Shown piece after piece: positions 7,665 to 16,432 of a DNA stretch of 64,000 nucleotides. Under the pieces are notes generated by a model that made no database searches, had not been told where the DNA came from, and saw only the letters and a program-made list of their open reading frames with translations. How positions within the stretch are numbered: the first letter of the stretch is position 1; every line of letters begins with the position of its first letter. Source of the DNA: Viridibacterium sp035456105. Its GTDB lineage: Bacteria > Pseudomonadota > Gammaproteobacteria > Burkholderiales > Rhodocyclaceae. Where the stretch lies: the NCBI GenBank assembly GCA_035456105.1, contig DATIDV010000005.1, positions 37,755 to 101,754 on the forward strand, given 5' to 3'. A program made the position numbers and the translations under genes.

Positions 7665-9305
7665 TCAGGCGCGTTTGCCCGACAGCGCCGCACCGGCGTT
7701 GGCGGGCAGCCTGGCGAGGAAAAACAGCGACGACAGCGAGACCGAGGCGATGCACAGGAAGGCGACAGAAAAGTCGCCCGCCTGCAGCGTGGCATGGCCG
7801 TGCCAATGCTGCGATAGTTGCAGTGCCGCCGCACCGATAGTCACGCCAGCGCCAGCGGCCAGTTGCTGCACGACGCTGGCCAGGCTCGTCGCCTGACTCA
7901 TCTGCGCCGTATCGATATCGGCATAGGCCAGCGTATTCATGCTCGTGAACTGCAGCGAGCGCAGGCAGCCACCGAGCAGCAGGATGGCCATCATCAGCAG
8001 ATGCGGCGTATGCGCAGTGAATGCGGCGACGATGGCCAGCGAGCCAGCCGTCAAGACTGCATTGACGCGCAATACGCGGGGAAATCCCCAAGTCTTGAGG
8101 ATGCGCGCTGCGGCGCCCTTCATGCCCAGCGCGCCGATGGCCGTGGCGCAGGTCAGCATGCCGGACTGGAACGGCGACAGGCCGAAGCCGAGCTGCATCA
8201 TCAGCGGCAGCAGGAAGGGAATGGCGCCGATGCCGATGCGGAACAGGAAACCGCCGAGCACTCCGGAGCGGAAAGTCAGCGTGCGCATCAGCCGCAGGTT
8301 GAGCAGCGGAAATGGCGTGCGTCGCGCGTGCCACAGGTACACCGCGACGGTGACGGCACCCACGCCGATGCAGGTGAAGGCGGCCGGCATCGAGATCAGG
8401 TGACGCCCCAGCGTGGCGAAACCGAGCATCAGCAGCGCCAGTCCGATTGCCGACAGCACGAAGCCGGTGCGGTCCAGTGGGGCGGACTTGTCGGCGCGCA
8501 CGTTTGGCACATGCCGCGCGGCGAGGTACATGCCCAGCAGGCTGATCGGGATGTTGATGAAGAAGATCCAGCGCCAATGAAAATAGGTGCTGATGAACCC
8601 CCCCAGCGGCGGTCCGATCACCGGGCCGAGCAGGGCCGGCATGGTCAGGTAGCTCATCGCACGCACGAGTTCGGCCTTGCTGGTCGAACGCAGCACGACC
8701 AGGCGCCCGACCGGCACCATCATCGCGCCGCCCATGCCCTGGATGAAGCGTGCCATGACAAAGCCCGCCAGCGAACTGGAAGTGGCGCACAGCAGCGAGC
8801 CGCCCATGAACACCGCGATAGCCCACTGGAATATCGTGCGCGAGCCGAAGCGGTCGGCCATCCATCCGCTGACAGGAATGAAGATGGCGAGGCTGACGAG
8901 GTAGGACGTAAGCGCCAGCTTGAGGGCCACCGGGTCTTCGCCGAGATTGTGGGCAATCACCGGTAGCGAGGTGGCGATCACCGTCGAGTCCATGTTTTCC
9001 ATGAACAGCGCGCAGGCGATGATGACCGGCAAGAGCGGCACGCTATGGCCGAGGAAGTTGAAATGCGGCGTGGCAGGCGGTGTGGGTGCGCCGCGGTTCT
9101 CGGCCGCGACTTCGGCGACCAGTTCGGCGGTCGCCGCGGGTGTGACTTCAGCCGGTGCGGCAAGCGGCGCGGCCTGCAACGGCGCCCGCGGTGATGTCTT
9201 TGCCGACTGCGGATCGTCTTCTGCCAATTTCAGATGCCTTGTCTCGTGGTCATCGTTACAGGGTTCAACGCAGTTCGGGCAGCGCAGCTTAGCCTGACGG
9301 ATCAC
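7665..9305 (-). CDS. DHA2-family (EmrB/QacA-like) MFS multidrug exporter
   Basis: A protein of up to 546 residues with about 14 transmembrane helices. MFS marks include ENMDSTVIATSLP in the first helix (about residue 103), GWMADRFGSRTIF as motif A, and ARFIQGMGGAMMVPVGRLV near 190, typical of EmrB/QacA proton-driven drug exporters. The first 85 residues are a Pro/Ala-rich cytoplasmic extension, and the GTG at 9305 is the only early start; translation may begin later, for example at a TTG within that extension. No EmrA-type adaptor gene is adjacent, so a single-component inner-membrane pump is likely. Confidence 0.88.
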   Translation of the reverse strand: MIRQAKLRCPNCVEPCNDDHETRHLKLAEDDPQSAKTSPRAPLQAAPLAAPAEVTPAATAELVAEVAAENRGAPTPPATPHFNFLGHSVPLLPVIIACALFMENMDSTVIATSLPVIAHNLGEDPVALKLALTSYLVSLAIFIPVSGWMADRFGSRTIFQWAIAVFMGGSLLCATSSSLAGFVMARFIQGMGGAMMVPVGRLVVLRSTSKAELVRAMSYLTMPALLGPVIGPPLGGFISTYFHWRWIFFINIPISLLGMYLAARHVPNVRADKSAPLDRTGFVLSAIGLALLMLGFATLGRHLISMPAAFTCIGVGAVTVAVYLWHARRTPFPLLNLRLMRTLTFRSGVLGGFLFRIGIGAIPFLLPLMMQLGFGLSPFQSGMLTCATAIGALGMKGAAARILKTWGFPRVLRVNAVLTAGSLAIVAAFTAHTPHLLMMAILLLGGCLRSLQFTSMNTLAYADIDTAQMSQATSLASVVQQLAAGAGVTIGAAALQLSQHWHGHATLQAGDFSVAFLCIASVSLSSLFFLARLPANAGAALSGKRA

Positions 9306-9364
9306 TTAATGCTGCTGTGATTGTCGGGTTACGCTGCGCTGACCCGACCTGTTGTTTTCTCTTG

Positions 9365-11341
9365 CTACGCGGGCCGCCTGGCGTGAAAGATGATCGGTGC
9401 GCTTGCAGGCATTGACGAAGGCGGCAGCGTGCGCAGGATGGATTTTGTCATCGTGCCCATGACATGCATTTCGCATGGCTTGCAGTCGAACTTGAGCGTG
9501 ATGCGTTCCGTGCCGTTGATCAGCGTCATGGGTTCGGCGCGCACCTGGCCCTGCACGCCTTGTACGCCCTTGGCCTGTTTCGGGCACAGGTTGAACGAGA
9601 AACGCAGGCAGTGCTTGGTGATCATCACCGGCACTTCGCCGGTCTCCTCGTGTGCCTCGTAGGCGGCGGCGATCAGCTTGACGCCGTGGCGCGAGTAGAA
9701 GGCGCGTGCGGCCACGTTGTAGACATTGGCGAGGTAGCTCAGCGACGCTTCCGGATACGCCACGGGCGGCTCGACCGGCACGGCCGGCAGCGGTCTTTGC
9801 CAGCTGGCCGCGCGTGCGGCTTCCAGCTTTTCGATGGCGTCGCGACGCAGTGCATTGACCACCGAAGCGGGCAGGAACCAGGCCTGCGACCAGGCCAACG
9901 TGATATCGCCCGCGACGAAGATCGTATTGCCGAGTTTGGCGAGACCATCGCGCAAACCTGCTGCGGCACGCTCGGTGTCCTGCGCGGCCTCCTTGGCGTG
10001 CTGGATGCTGGCAGTCGCGCAGACACCGCTTTCGTCGGCCAGGATCAGCGCGAAACCTTCCGGTGTTTCTTCGAGACGCATGTCGACGCTGATACGCCGA
10101 TCTGCGGACTTCTTCGTCAGTGCCTGTTCCCAGGCGTGATCGCGATTGCGGCTGATCGGCGTGCCGACGACAAGGCCGGTCAGTTCGCTGATCTTCTGGT
10201 TCGGCACGATGCGCCAGAGATTTGACGATGACTTCGTGCCTTGCAACTGCGCCGTGTTGGCCTGCATGCCTTGCAGTTCGCGCTTGTGCATCCAGGTCAG
10301 GCCATCACCGTTGGCGAGCTGCGCGTCCGACTCCATTTCAAACCAGTCCGCGCCGATGCGCGTCACCGTGCCGATGGCCTGACCCACGTGGGTGGGTGCA
10401 TCGAAGGCGCCGATGTCGGTCTTGCGGCCGCTGACGAAGTAATCCGTCGTGCTGCGGTTGTAGGTCTTCTCCGGCTCGGGCTGGAAGGTGAAGCTGCTGC
10501 GACCCGCCGAGCCCGACGCCAGTTCCGGACTCTCGTCGAGAATGCCGTCGAGGATCTGGCGGTAGTGGGCGGTCACGTTCTTGACGTAGCCCATGTCCTT
10601 GTAGCGGCCCTCGATCTTGAAGCTGCGGATGCCCGCATCGACCAAGAGGCGCATGTTCGCGGTCTGGTCGTTGTCCTTCATCGACAACAGGTGTTTGTCA
10701 TAAGCGACAACGCGGCCCTGAGCGTCTTCCAGCGTGTAGGGCAGGCGGCAGGCCTGCGTACAGTCGCCGCGATTGGCACTGCGCTCGGTGTGCGCATGGC
10801 TGATGTAGCACTGGCCGGAAAAGGCCACGCACAGCGCGCCGTGAATGAAGAATTCCAGCGTGGTCTCTGCAGGCACTTCGGCGCGCATGGCGGCGATCTG
10901 CTGCAGGGTCAGCTCGCGCGCCAGTACGATCTGCGAGAAGCCGGATTGTGCGAGGAACTTGCCCTTGGCTGTCGTGCGGATATCGCATTGCGTTGAGGCG
11001 TGCAGCTGGATCGGCGGAATGTCGAGTTCGAGAATGCCCATGTCCTGCACGATGAGCGCGTCGACCCCCGCATCGTAGAACTGGTGGATCAGCTTGCGTG
11101 CCGGCTCCAGCTCGTTGTCGTGCAGGATGGTGTTGAGCGTGACGAAGATGCGCGTGCCGAAGCGATGCGCAAAGCTCACCAGCCCGGCAATGTCCTGCAC
11201 GGAATTTTCGGCATTGGCGCGTGCACCGAAGGACGGGCCGCCGATGTAGATGGCGTCAGCGCCGTGCAGTACGGCTTCGCGGCCGATCTCTGCAGTCTTG
11301 GCAGGCGACAGCAGCTCGAGCTGGTTGGGGGCGAGACTCAT
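9365..11341 (-). CDS. rlhA: U32-family protein, 23S rRNA C2501 hydroxylation factor RlhA-like
   Basis: A 658-residue protein of peptidase family U32, subgroup YdcP/RlhA, which is needed to make 5-hydroxycytidine at C2501 of 23S rRNA. The N-terminal TIM-barrel domain holds the U32 signature LEFFIHGALCVAFSGQCYIS with two cysteines, then further conserved cysteines in RGDCTQACRLPY. A middle collagenase-like region and a C-terminal domain with LCPKQ and CKPCEMH complete the RlhA layout (E. coli protein about 650 residues). The start ATG overlaps the stop of the upstream AP2-like gene by four bases, so expression is coupled. It is called a peptidase in many annotations, but no protease active site is evident. 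Confidence 0.86.
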   Translation of the reverse strand: MSLAPNQLELLSPAKTAEIGREAVLHGADAIYIGGPSFGARANAENSVQDIAGLVSFAHRFGTRIFVTLNTILHDNELEPARKLIHQFYDAGVDALIVQDMGILELDIPPIQLHASTQCDIRTTAKGKFLAQSGFSQIVLARELTLQQIAAMRAEVPAETTLEFFIHGALCVAFSGQCYISHAHTERSANRGDCTQACRLPYTLEDAQGRVVAYDKHLLSMKDNDQTANMRLLVDAGIRSFKIEGRYKDMGYVKNVTAHYRQILDGILDESPELASGSAGRSSFTFQPEPEKTYNRSTTDYFVSGRKTDIGAFDAPTHVGQAIGTVTRIGADWFEMESDAQLANGDGLTWMHKRELQGMQANTAQLQGTKSSSNLWRIVPNQKISELTGLVVGTPISRNRDHAWEQALTKKSADRRISVDMRLEETPEGFALILADESGVCATASIQHAKEAAQDTERAAAGLRDGLAKLGNTIFVAGDITLAWSQAWFLPASVVNALRRDAIEKLEAARAASWQRPLPAVPVEPPVAYPEASLSYLANVYNVAARAFYSRHGVKLIAAAYEAHEETGEVPVMITKHCLRFSFNLCPKQAKGVQGVQGQVRAEPMTLINGTERITLKFDCKPCEMHVMGTMTKSILRTLPPSSMPASAPIIFHARRPA

Positions 11342-12000
11342 GCTTGTTTCCTGACGCGGCTGGTCCTGGCGGCAGGTGCTTTGGCCGCGACTTTGGCGCG
11401 CGTGACAATCTTCTTCGGCGCGCTGGCGGCCTTGCTGCCTTTCGCCGCGGCAGCGGGTTTGGTCGCCTTGCTGGCCTTGCTCACCTTCGTGGCTTTCACA
11501 GCCTTCAGCGGTGGAGGCGAGATGAGTTTCTGCGCGAGGATGCTGGCGTAGCGTTTGGTACCGACCAGTTTCGCGTATGCCTTTTCAATATCCGCGCGCG
11601 CGATGGATTCACTCTTGCGAGCGAGACAGGCGCAGACGAAAGCGCCCTCGTCACCGTATTTGTTCACTGACCAGCCGATGCCACCACTTTGCGGACAGTC
11701 CGTCCAGAACGCGACCCAACGCCAGTCCGGGTAGGTACGGCCGTCCTTGGTGCGGGTGGCATTGGCCAGGCGTACGCCGACAATGCCGGAGGTGTTGCGG
11801 CTGGTCTTGCGGTCTTTCGACGACATCGCCTCGGGCAAGGTGGGCAGGATCTCCTTGACCCATTTTCGCGCGGCGCGGTTGGCCTTGTCCCAGGTGCCGT
11901 ACTGGGCCAGCGTGAAGTTGGCTTGATAACGGACCTTCTGGCGATTGATGCGCGCCATTACGCATTTCTCCTGCACGTTCTGCGTGAGATAAAGCGGCAT
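11338..12000 (-). CDS. AP2-like DNA-binding-type protein with basic Lys/Ala-rich tail
   Basis: A 220-residue protein. Residues about 80-150 (from NTSGIVGVR, through WRWVAFW, to GDEGAFVCACLARK) resemble the AP2/ERF three-strand-plus-helix DNA-binding fold found in plant regulators and bacterial or phage proteins. An N-terminal segment (YQANFTLAQYGTWDKANRAA) looks like a second, weaker repeat. The last 60 residues are a low-complexity Lys/Ala/Ser/Pro tail reminiscent of histone H1-like proteins. ATG 12000 has AGGAG five bases upstream; an internal ATG at 11958 also has a ribosome site. It is translationally coupled to rlhA. The role is unknown; a nucleic-acid binding function tied to ribosomes or the nucleoid is inference. 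Confidence 0.7.
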   Translation of the reverse strand: MPLYLTQNVQEKCVMARINRQKVRYQANFTLAQYGTWDKANRAARKWVKEILPTLPEAMSSKDRKTSRNTSGIVGVRLANATRTKDGRTYPDWRWVAFWTDCPQSGGIGWSVNKYGDEGAFVCACLARKSESIARADIEKAYAKLVGTKRYASILAQKLISPPPLKAVKATKVSKASKATKPAAAAKGSKAASAPKKIVTRAKVAAKAPAARTSRVRKQA

Positions 12001-12245
12001 GAAGTCTCCTCGGCTGCACAGCCAAGTTAGTGATTGGCGAACCGGCAAGTGTACTCGCCTTGCCCGTTCGACGCGAAGGCTTGTTTGGACCTGCGTCCGC
12101 GTGAATTGTTGCATTTGGTTTCTTGCAGGGCAGTGCGCAGCCACATGCATTTTCAGAAACAGAATATCCAGCGCACTTCAAAATGGTTTGTGACAGCGCC
12201 ACGAGCCCCTAGCCTGCAAGTACGCATTCCGTGAGGAGCAGGCAA

Positions 12246-12545
12246 ATGAAAGCATTGATTGTGGGCGCTGACCGGGTTGAACCGATCCGCGAAGAGCTGG
12301 AGCGGGCCGGGCATTTCGGCATCACGCGCACTGAGCACTGGTCGGGCCGCAAGGTCGGCGATGTGCGCCGCGCCGTGTCCGACGATACGCGCCTGATCGT
12401 CGTCATCTGCGACCGCATCAACCACAAGCTGCTCGACCATGTACGGAAGCAGGCCAACAAGCTCGGCGTGCCGACGCTCTATTCACGTCACTCGCTGGTC
12501 GAGATTCGCGACAAGCTGGCTTTGTTGAAGCCGGTTGCACATTGA
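12246..12545 (+). CDS. DUF2325 domain-containing protein
   Basis: A 99-residue protein filling the DUF2325 family length. It opens with a Rossmann-like strand and turn (MKALIVGADR), a helix, a second strand ending in a conserved cysteine (LIVVICDRINH), then a helix, and it closes with the GVPTLYSRHSL strand/helix. The ATG at 12246 follows a GAGGAG ribosome site. Homologues are small stand-alone cytoplasmic proteins of unknown function. It is followed by a long inverted repeat and a convergent gene. Confidence 0.8.
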   Translation: MKALIVGADRVEPIREELERAGHFGITRTEHWSGRKVGDVRRAVSDDTRLIVVICDRINHKLLDHVRKQANKLGVPTLYSRHSLVEIRDKLALLKPVAH

Positions 12546-12550
12546 GTTGC

Positions 12551-12650
12551 AGGTCGGAAAAGCGAAGCGCCTTACGACACTCGTCTACGTCAAACACGTA
12601 GGGCCTGTTGCTCACGCCCGATGTCGGAAGGCGCTTCGCTTTTCCGACCT
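12551..12650. repeat. 23-base perfect inverted repeat between convergent genes
   Basis: AGGTCGGAAAAGCGAAGCGC... at 12551-12573 is the exact reverse complement of 12628-12650, with about 54 bases between. The right arm has its own shorter hairpin (GTCGGAA...TTCCGAC). The GTCGGAAAAGCGAAGCGC motif is a widespread intergenic repeat in proteobacteria. It separates the DUF2325 and DUF4832 genes and could terminate both. Confidence 0.8.
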
Positions 12651-12659
12651 ACGCAACTT

Positions 12660-14093
12660 CTACGGCAAGCTGATTTCACCCAGCGTCAGCCAACCGTCGG
12701 CGTCGGCGCCCTGCCGCGCATTGGCAAAGCGCACGGGCTTGCCCGCGGGTAGCGGGTTGGGTACGCGCAGCAAGACGCGATATCGTCCCGCCGCAATTCC
12801 GGAAATGTCGATTGCATGTTCGGAAATTCGGGGTGTTCCGGGAAGAATCCCCTTGAGCAAGAGCGCTGACTTCGTCACGCGCACGACCTGCTTCTGGTCA
12901 TCGAGCAGGGCGAATTCCAGCGGCCAGGCGTAATAGAACGGCGCGACACCGCGGTTCTCGATCTGCAGCGCGATGTTCAGCCGGGCTTCCGCAGTCAGCG
13001 CAACTTTCGACACATGGAATTCGTAACCCATGTGGCGCACCTCTTCGTGCGCGCGCTGGCGTCGCTCAGCAGAGTTGCTGCTCTTGAACATGCCGCTGTC
13101 CATCAACCAGCTGACATGCGTGGCGTCGACGCACTGGCGAAAATCTTCGATTCTTGCGTCATCGGCGAGTTGCCCAGGTTCGGCATCGAACACCTTGCCC
13201 CAGGCTTCCGGGCGAATCTCGCCGCCGATGGGCTGCGTTTGCCACTTGCGCACGGCGGCGTCGCCGGCCTTTTTCATCAGCGGCACGAAATGCCAGGCGT
13301 TCTTGTCGCTGAGCGTGCTCCAGGCGAATGAGTCATCGTGATAGCCGAATGCGCGCGTTGCGTTGGCGACGTAGCGCGCATCGCCGTCGCCCGCCGGGTA
13401 GCGCAACAGAACGGGCGTGACGTGAAAGGCGGCCTCGTAGGCATCCATGACTTCGCTCTGCACGGTCTTGCTGGCGAATTGTGAGTCCAGCGGGTAGTCA
13501 TGCCATTCGCCCCAATGACCGAGCAGACCTGCCGTGATGAAACCGATGCGTGGGTCGCCATCGTAGCGTTTGCCGAACGCGGCAATGAAGTTGTGCAGGG
13601 CGTCGCGCAGGACCGGGTTCGCGTAATCAGGTGTTTCGATGTCGACCGGCGGGCGCGGCGGGGTACTCGGGCGCTGCGATCTGAATAGCTGCAGACCACC
13701 ATCGAGCAGGAAGGCGGGCAGGCTGTTCTTCTTGCCCGGGTACTCCGTGTAGAAGCGCAGCACGGCCTGATGGCCGCGCCCGGCGATGTCGTTGAGCAGG
13801 CGTTCCAGCGCACTCCAGTCGTAGCGATCCGACCCCGTCATGACGGATGACAAGGGCATGTAACTGAACTCCATGCTGTGCGGGAAGCCGTCAGGGTTCG
13901 CCGGATTCGCATAGGGCACGAGGCCCTTGAGAGGATTGTCGGCGGGGGCGGGCGCGTAGGTCTGGGTCTGCCAGACGGGCTCGGCTATCGCGACATGCGT
14001 GAGCACTGTGGTGCCGACGAGCATGCAAAGCATGTTGGGGAGCAGGCCGATGAGGCGAAGCACCAAGCTGCGTTGGCGACGTTGGAAGTGCAT
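12660..14093 (-). CDS. Secreted DUF4832 domain protein (glycosidase-like)
   Basis: A 477-residue exported protein. A hydrophobic signal segment (about 10-37, ending THVAIA) precedes a TIM-barrel-like region with NPLKGLVPY near 53, EFSYMPLSSV near 75, FYTEYPG near 115 and GFITAGLLGHWGEWHDY near 205. The C-terminal third looks like a beta-sandwich (ALQIENRGVAPFYYAWPLEF). This matches the DUF4832 layout, often placed with glycoside hydrolases of unproven specificity. It lies upstream of fghA on the same strand but is transcribed away from it, so a shared pathway is not implied. Function is unknown; a carbohydrate role is inference. Confidence 0.75.
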   Translation of the reverse strand: MHFQRRQRSLVLRLIGLLPNMLCMLVGTTVLTHVAIAEPVWQTQTYAPAPADNPLKGLVPYANPANPDGFPHSMEFSYMPLSSVMTGSDRYDWSALERLLNDIAGRGHQAVLRFYTEYPGKKNSLPAFLLDGGLQLFRSQRPSTPPRPPVDIETPDYANPVLRDALHNFIAAFGKRYDGDPRIGFITAGLLGHWGEWHDYPLDSQFASKTVQSEVMDAYEAAFHVTPVLLRYPAGDGDARYVANATRAFGYHDDSFAWSTLSDKNAWHFVPLMKKAGDAAVRKWQTQPIGGEIRPEAWGKVFDAEPGQLADDARIEDFRQCVDATHVSWLMDSGMFKSSNSAERRQRAHEEVRHMGYEFHVSKVALTAEARLNIALQIENRGVAPFYYAWPLEFALLDDQKQVVRVTKSALLLKGILPGTPRISEHAIDISGIAAGRYRVLLRVPNPLPAGKPVRFANARQGADADGWLTLGEISLP

Positions 14094-14161
14094 CGTCTTG
14101 GTCCCGGCAGGTGTGTTGTCATGGCCCGGGCTACGGCCCGTGGCCTAATCCAGACTGCATA

Positions 14162-15004
14162 TCAAGCCAGCAGCGCCCGCGCGTGATGGCGCATGTGCTC
14201 TTCGATAAAGGTGGCGATGAAGTGGTAGCTATGGTCGTAGCCCGTCTGTCGGCGCAGGGTCAGCGGGCACTTTGCATCAGCGGCTGCGCGTTCGAGCTGT
14301 TCCGGCATCAGTTGCGTACTGATGAAGTTGTCGGCCGTGCCCTGATCAATGAGCAGTGGCATCTGGGCGCAGCCCGAGGCGAGCAGGGTGCAGGTGTCCC
14401 AGGTTTCCCACAGTGCGCGATCCGGGCCGAGGTAGCGGCTGAATGCCTTCTCGCCCCAGGGGCTGATGGACGGATGGCATATGGGTGAAAAGGCTGATAC
14501 CGAACGGTAGCGCCCGGGGTTGCGCAGGGCGCACACCAGCGCACCATGGCCGCCCATTGAATGGCCCGAGATGCTGCGGGCCTTGGTCACGGGCAGGCAG
14601 GCTTCGACGAGCTGGGGCAGCTCGGTGACCACGTAGTCATGCATGCGGTAATGCGTCGCCCACGGCGCTTGCGTGGCATTCAGGTAGAAGCCTGCGCCGA
14701 GGCCGAAGTCCCAGCTGCCATCGGGGTCGCCGGGTACGCCTTCGCCGCGCGGGCTGGTGTCGGGGCACACGATGGCAATGCCCAGCTCGGCCGCCACGCG
14801 CAGCGCACCGGCCTTCTGCATGAAGTTCTCGTCCGTGCAAGTGAGGCCGGACAGCCAGTACAGCACCGGCACACGATGTCCGGCGAGCGCCTGCGGTGGC
14901 AGGTACACGGCGAACACCATATGACAATCGAGCACGTTGGAACGATGGCCGTAGCGGCGATGCGCGCCGCCGAAGCAGCGGTTTTCAGAGAGCATTGTCA
15001 GCAT
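14162..15004 (-). CDS. fghA: S-formylglutathione hydrolase
   Basis: A 280-residue cytosolic serine esterase that splits S-formylglutathione to formate and glutathione, the second step of formaldehyde detoxification. The alpha/beta-hydrolase nucleophile elbow GHSMGG lies near residue 153, preceded by LSGLTCTDENFMQKAGA and the SPRGEGVPGD segment. The Asp (LIDQGTADNF) and His (YDHSYHF) of the triad are present, and the length matches the family. It lies nine bases downstream of adhC, so the two form an operon. The ATG at 15004 has no strong ribosome site; ATG 14995 is an alternative. Confidence 0.95.
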   Translation of the reverse strand: MLTMLSENRCFGGAHRRYGHRSNVLDCHMVFAVYLPPQALAGHRVPVLYWLSGLTCTDENFMQKAGALRVAAELGIAIVCPDTSPRGEGVPGDPDGSWDFGLGAGFYLNATQAPWATHYRMHDYVVTELPQLVEACLPVTKARSISGHSMGGHGALVCALRNPGRYRSVSAFSPICHPSISPWGEKAFSRYLGPDRALWETWDTCTLLASGCAQMPLLIDQGTADNFISTQLMPEQLERAAADAKCPLTLRRQTGYDHSYHFIATFIEEHMRHHARALLA

Positions 15005-15013
15005 GGGAGTTAC

Positions 15014-16132
15014 TTACAGATCGTAGTGGATGACAGTGCGGATGCTCTTGCCTTCGTGCATCAGGTCGAAAGCCTTGTTGATGTCATTGAGGCCCATCTT
15101 GTGGGTGATGAAGGTGTCGAGAGGAATCTCGCCGCGCTGCGCGCGATCGACGTAGCCCGGCAATTCGCTGCGGCCCTTGACGCCGCCGAAAGCGGAACCG
15201 CGCCAGACGCGTCCCGTCACCAGCTGGAAGGGGCGAGTCGAGATTTCCTGCCCCGCGCCGGCCACGCCGATGATGATGGACTCGCCCCACCCCTTGTGAC
15301 AGCACTCCAGTGCCGAGCGCATGACATTCACATTGCCGATGCATTCGAAGGAGTAGTCGACGCCGCCATCCGTGAGGTCGACGACGACCTGCGGGATCGG
15401 CTTGTCGAAGTCCTTCGGGTTGATGCACTCGGTGGCGCCGAGCTGTTTCGCAATTTCGAATTTTGCCGGATTGGTGTCGATGCCGATGATGCGCGAGGCC
15501 TTGGCCATTACTGCGCCGATCACGGCCGACAGACCAATGCCGCCCAGGCCGAAGATCGCCACCGTGCTGCCCGGCGTGACCTTCGCCGTGTTGAGTACGG
15601 CGCCGATACCGGTGGTCACGCCGCAGCCGAGCAGGCAGACCTTTTCGAGCGGCGCGTCCTTGCTGATCTTCGCCACGGCGATTTCCGGTAGCACGGTGTA
15701 CTCGGAGAAAGTCGAGGTGCCCATGTAGTGAAAGATCGGCTTGCCGTCTTTCGAGAAGCGCGACGTGCCATCGGGCATCAGGCCCTTGCCCTGCGTGCTG
15801 CGGATGGCCTGGCACAGATTGGTCTTGCCGGACAGGCAGAACTTGCACTTGCCGCATTCGGGCGTGTACAGCGGGATTACATGATCGCCGACGGCCAGCG
15901 AGGTCACGCCAGGGCCGATGGCTTCGACGATGGCTCCGCCCTCGTGACCAAGGATCGCCGGGAATATGCCTTCGGGATCATCGCCTGACAGCGTATAGGC
16001 GTCCGTATGGCAGACGCCGGTCGCGACTACGCGTAACAGCACCTCACCGGCCTGCGGCGCCGCGACATCGACTTCGGTGATCTCAAGGGGCTGGCCTGCT
16101 GCCCAGGCGACGGCGGCGCGCGATTTGATCAT
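15014..16132 (-). CDS. adhC: S-(hydroxymethyl)glutathione dehydrogenase / class III alcohol dehydrogenase
   Basis: A 372-residue zinc enzyme that oxidises S-hydroxymethylglutathione (formaldehyde plus glutathione) to S-formylglutathione with NAD. It shows the catalytic-zinc cysteine in GVCHTDAYTLSG, the GHEGG motif, the structural-zinc cysteines in CGKCKFCLSGKTNLC, the CGVTTGIGA segment and the Rossmann FGLGGIGLS. Length and sequence fit class III ADH (FrmA/AdhC) over its whole length. It heads the adhC-fghA operon behind a GGAAG ribosome site. No FrmR-type regulator gene was found beside it. Confidence 0.97.
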   Translation of the reverse strand: MIKSRAAVAWAAGQPLEITEVDVAAPQAGEVLLRVVATGVCHTDAYTLSGDDPEGIFPAILGHEGGAIVEAIGPGVTSLAVGDHVIPLYTPECGKCKFCLSGKTNLCQAIRSTQGKGLMPDGTSRFSKDGKPIFHYMGTSTFSEYTVLPEIAVAKISKDAPLEKVCLLGCGVTTGIGAVLNTAKVTPGSTVAIFGLGGIGLSAVIGAVMAKASRIIGIDTNPAKFEIAKQLGATECINPKDFDKPIPQVVVDLTDGGVDYSFECIGNVNVMRSALECCHKGWGESIIIGVAGAGQEISTRPFQLVTGRVWRGSAFGGVKGRSELPGYVDRAQRGEIPLDTFITHKMGLNDINKAFDLMHEGKSIRTVIHYDL

Positions 16133-16432
16133 GGTGCTTCCTTTGCGGGGTGAGGCCCAATCTTACTTTAGCCAAAGGACTCGCCATGGCTGTTTGCCGC
16201 TAAGGGCAGGTTGTAGCTCGCGCGCACCTGAGCAAGCACGATCAGGCAATGGCGGGCGGATGTGCATACGCTGACGGAATCCTGTGCGCAGTGCAGCATC
16301 GAATTCCATTGGTAGGCGTCCGCATTGCCACTAGAATCCGCTGAGGTGATTTTTACTAAATGCACCTAAAAAACAATCACATACAAAAGCATATGGGTTC
16401 ATATCCACATATGCATCTCTGGAGAGCAGACA
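16133..16432. other. Divergent promoter region with inverted repeat, adhC / arabinanase
   Basis: A 300-base region between two divergent genes. Close to the arabinanase start it becomes AT-rich. It holds the inverted repeat GCATATG (16389-16395) and CATATGC (16408-16414) with 12 bases between, a layout suited to a dimeric regulator. A GGAGAG ribosome site precedes ATG 16433. No gene was seen. Confidence 0.5.
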
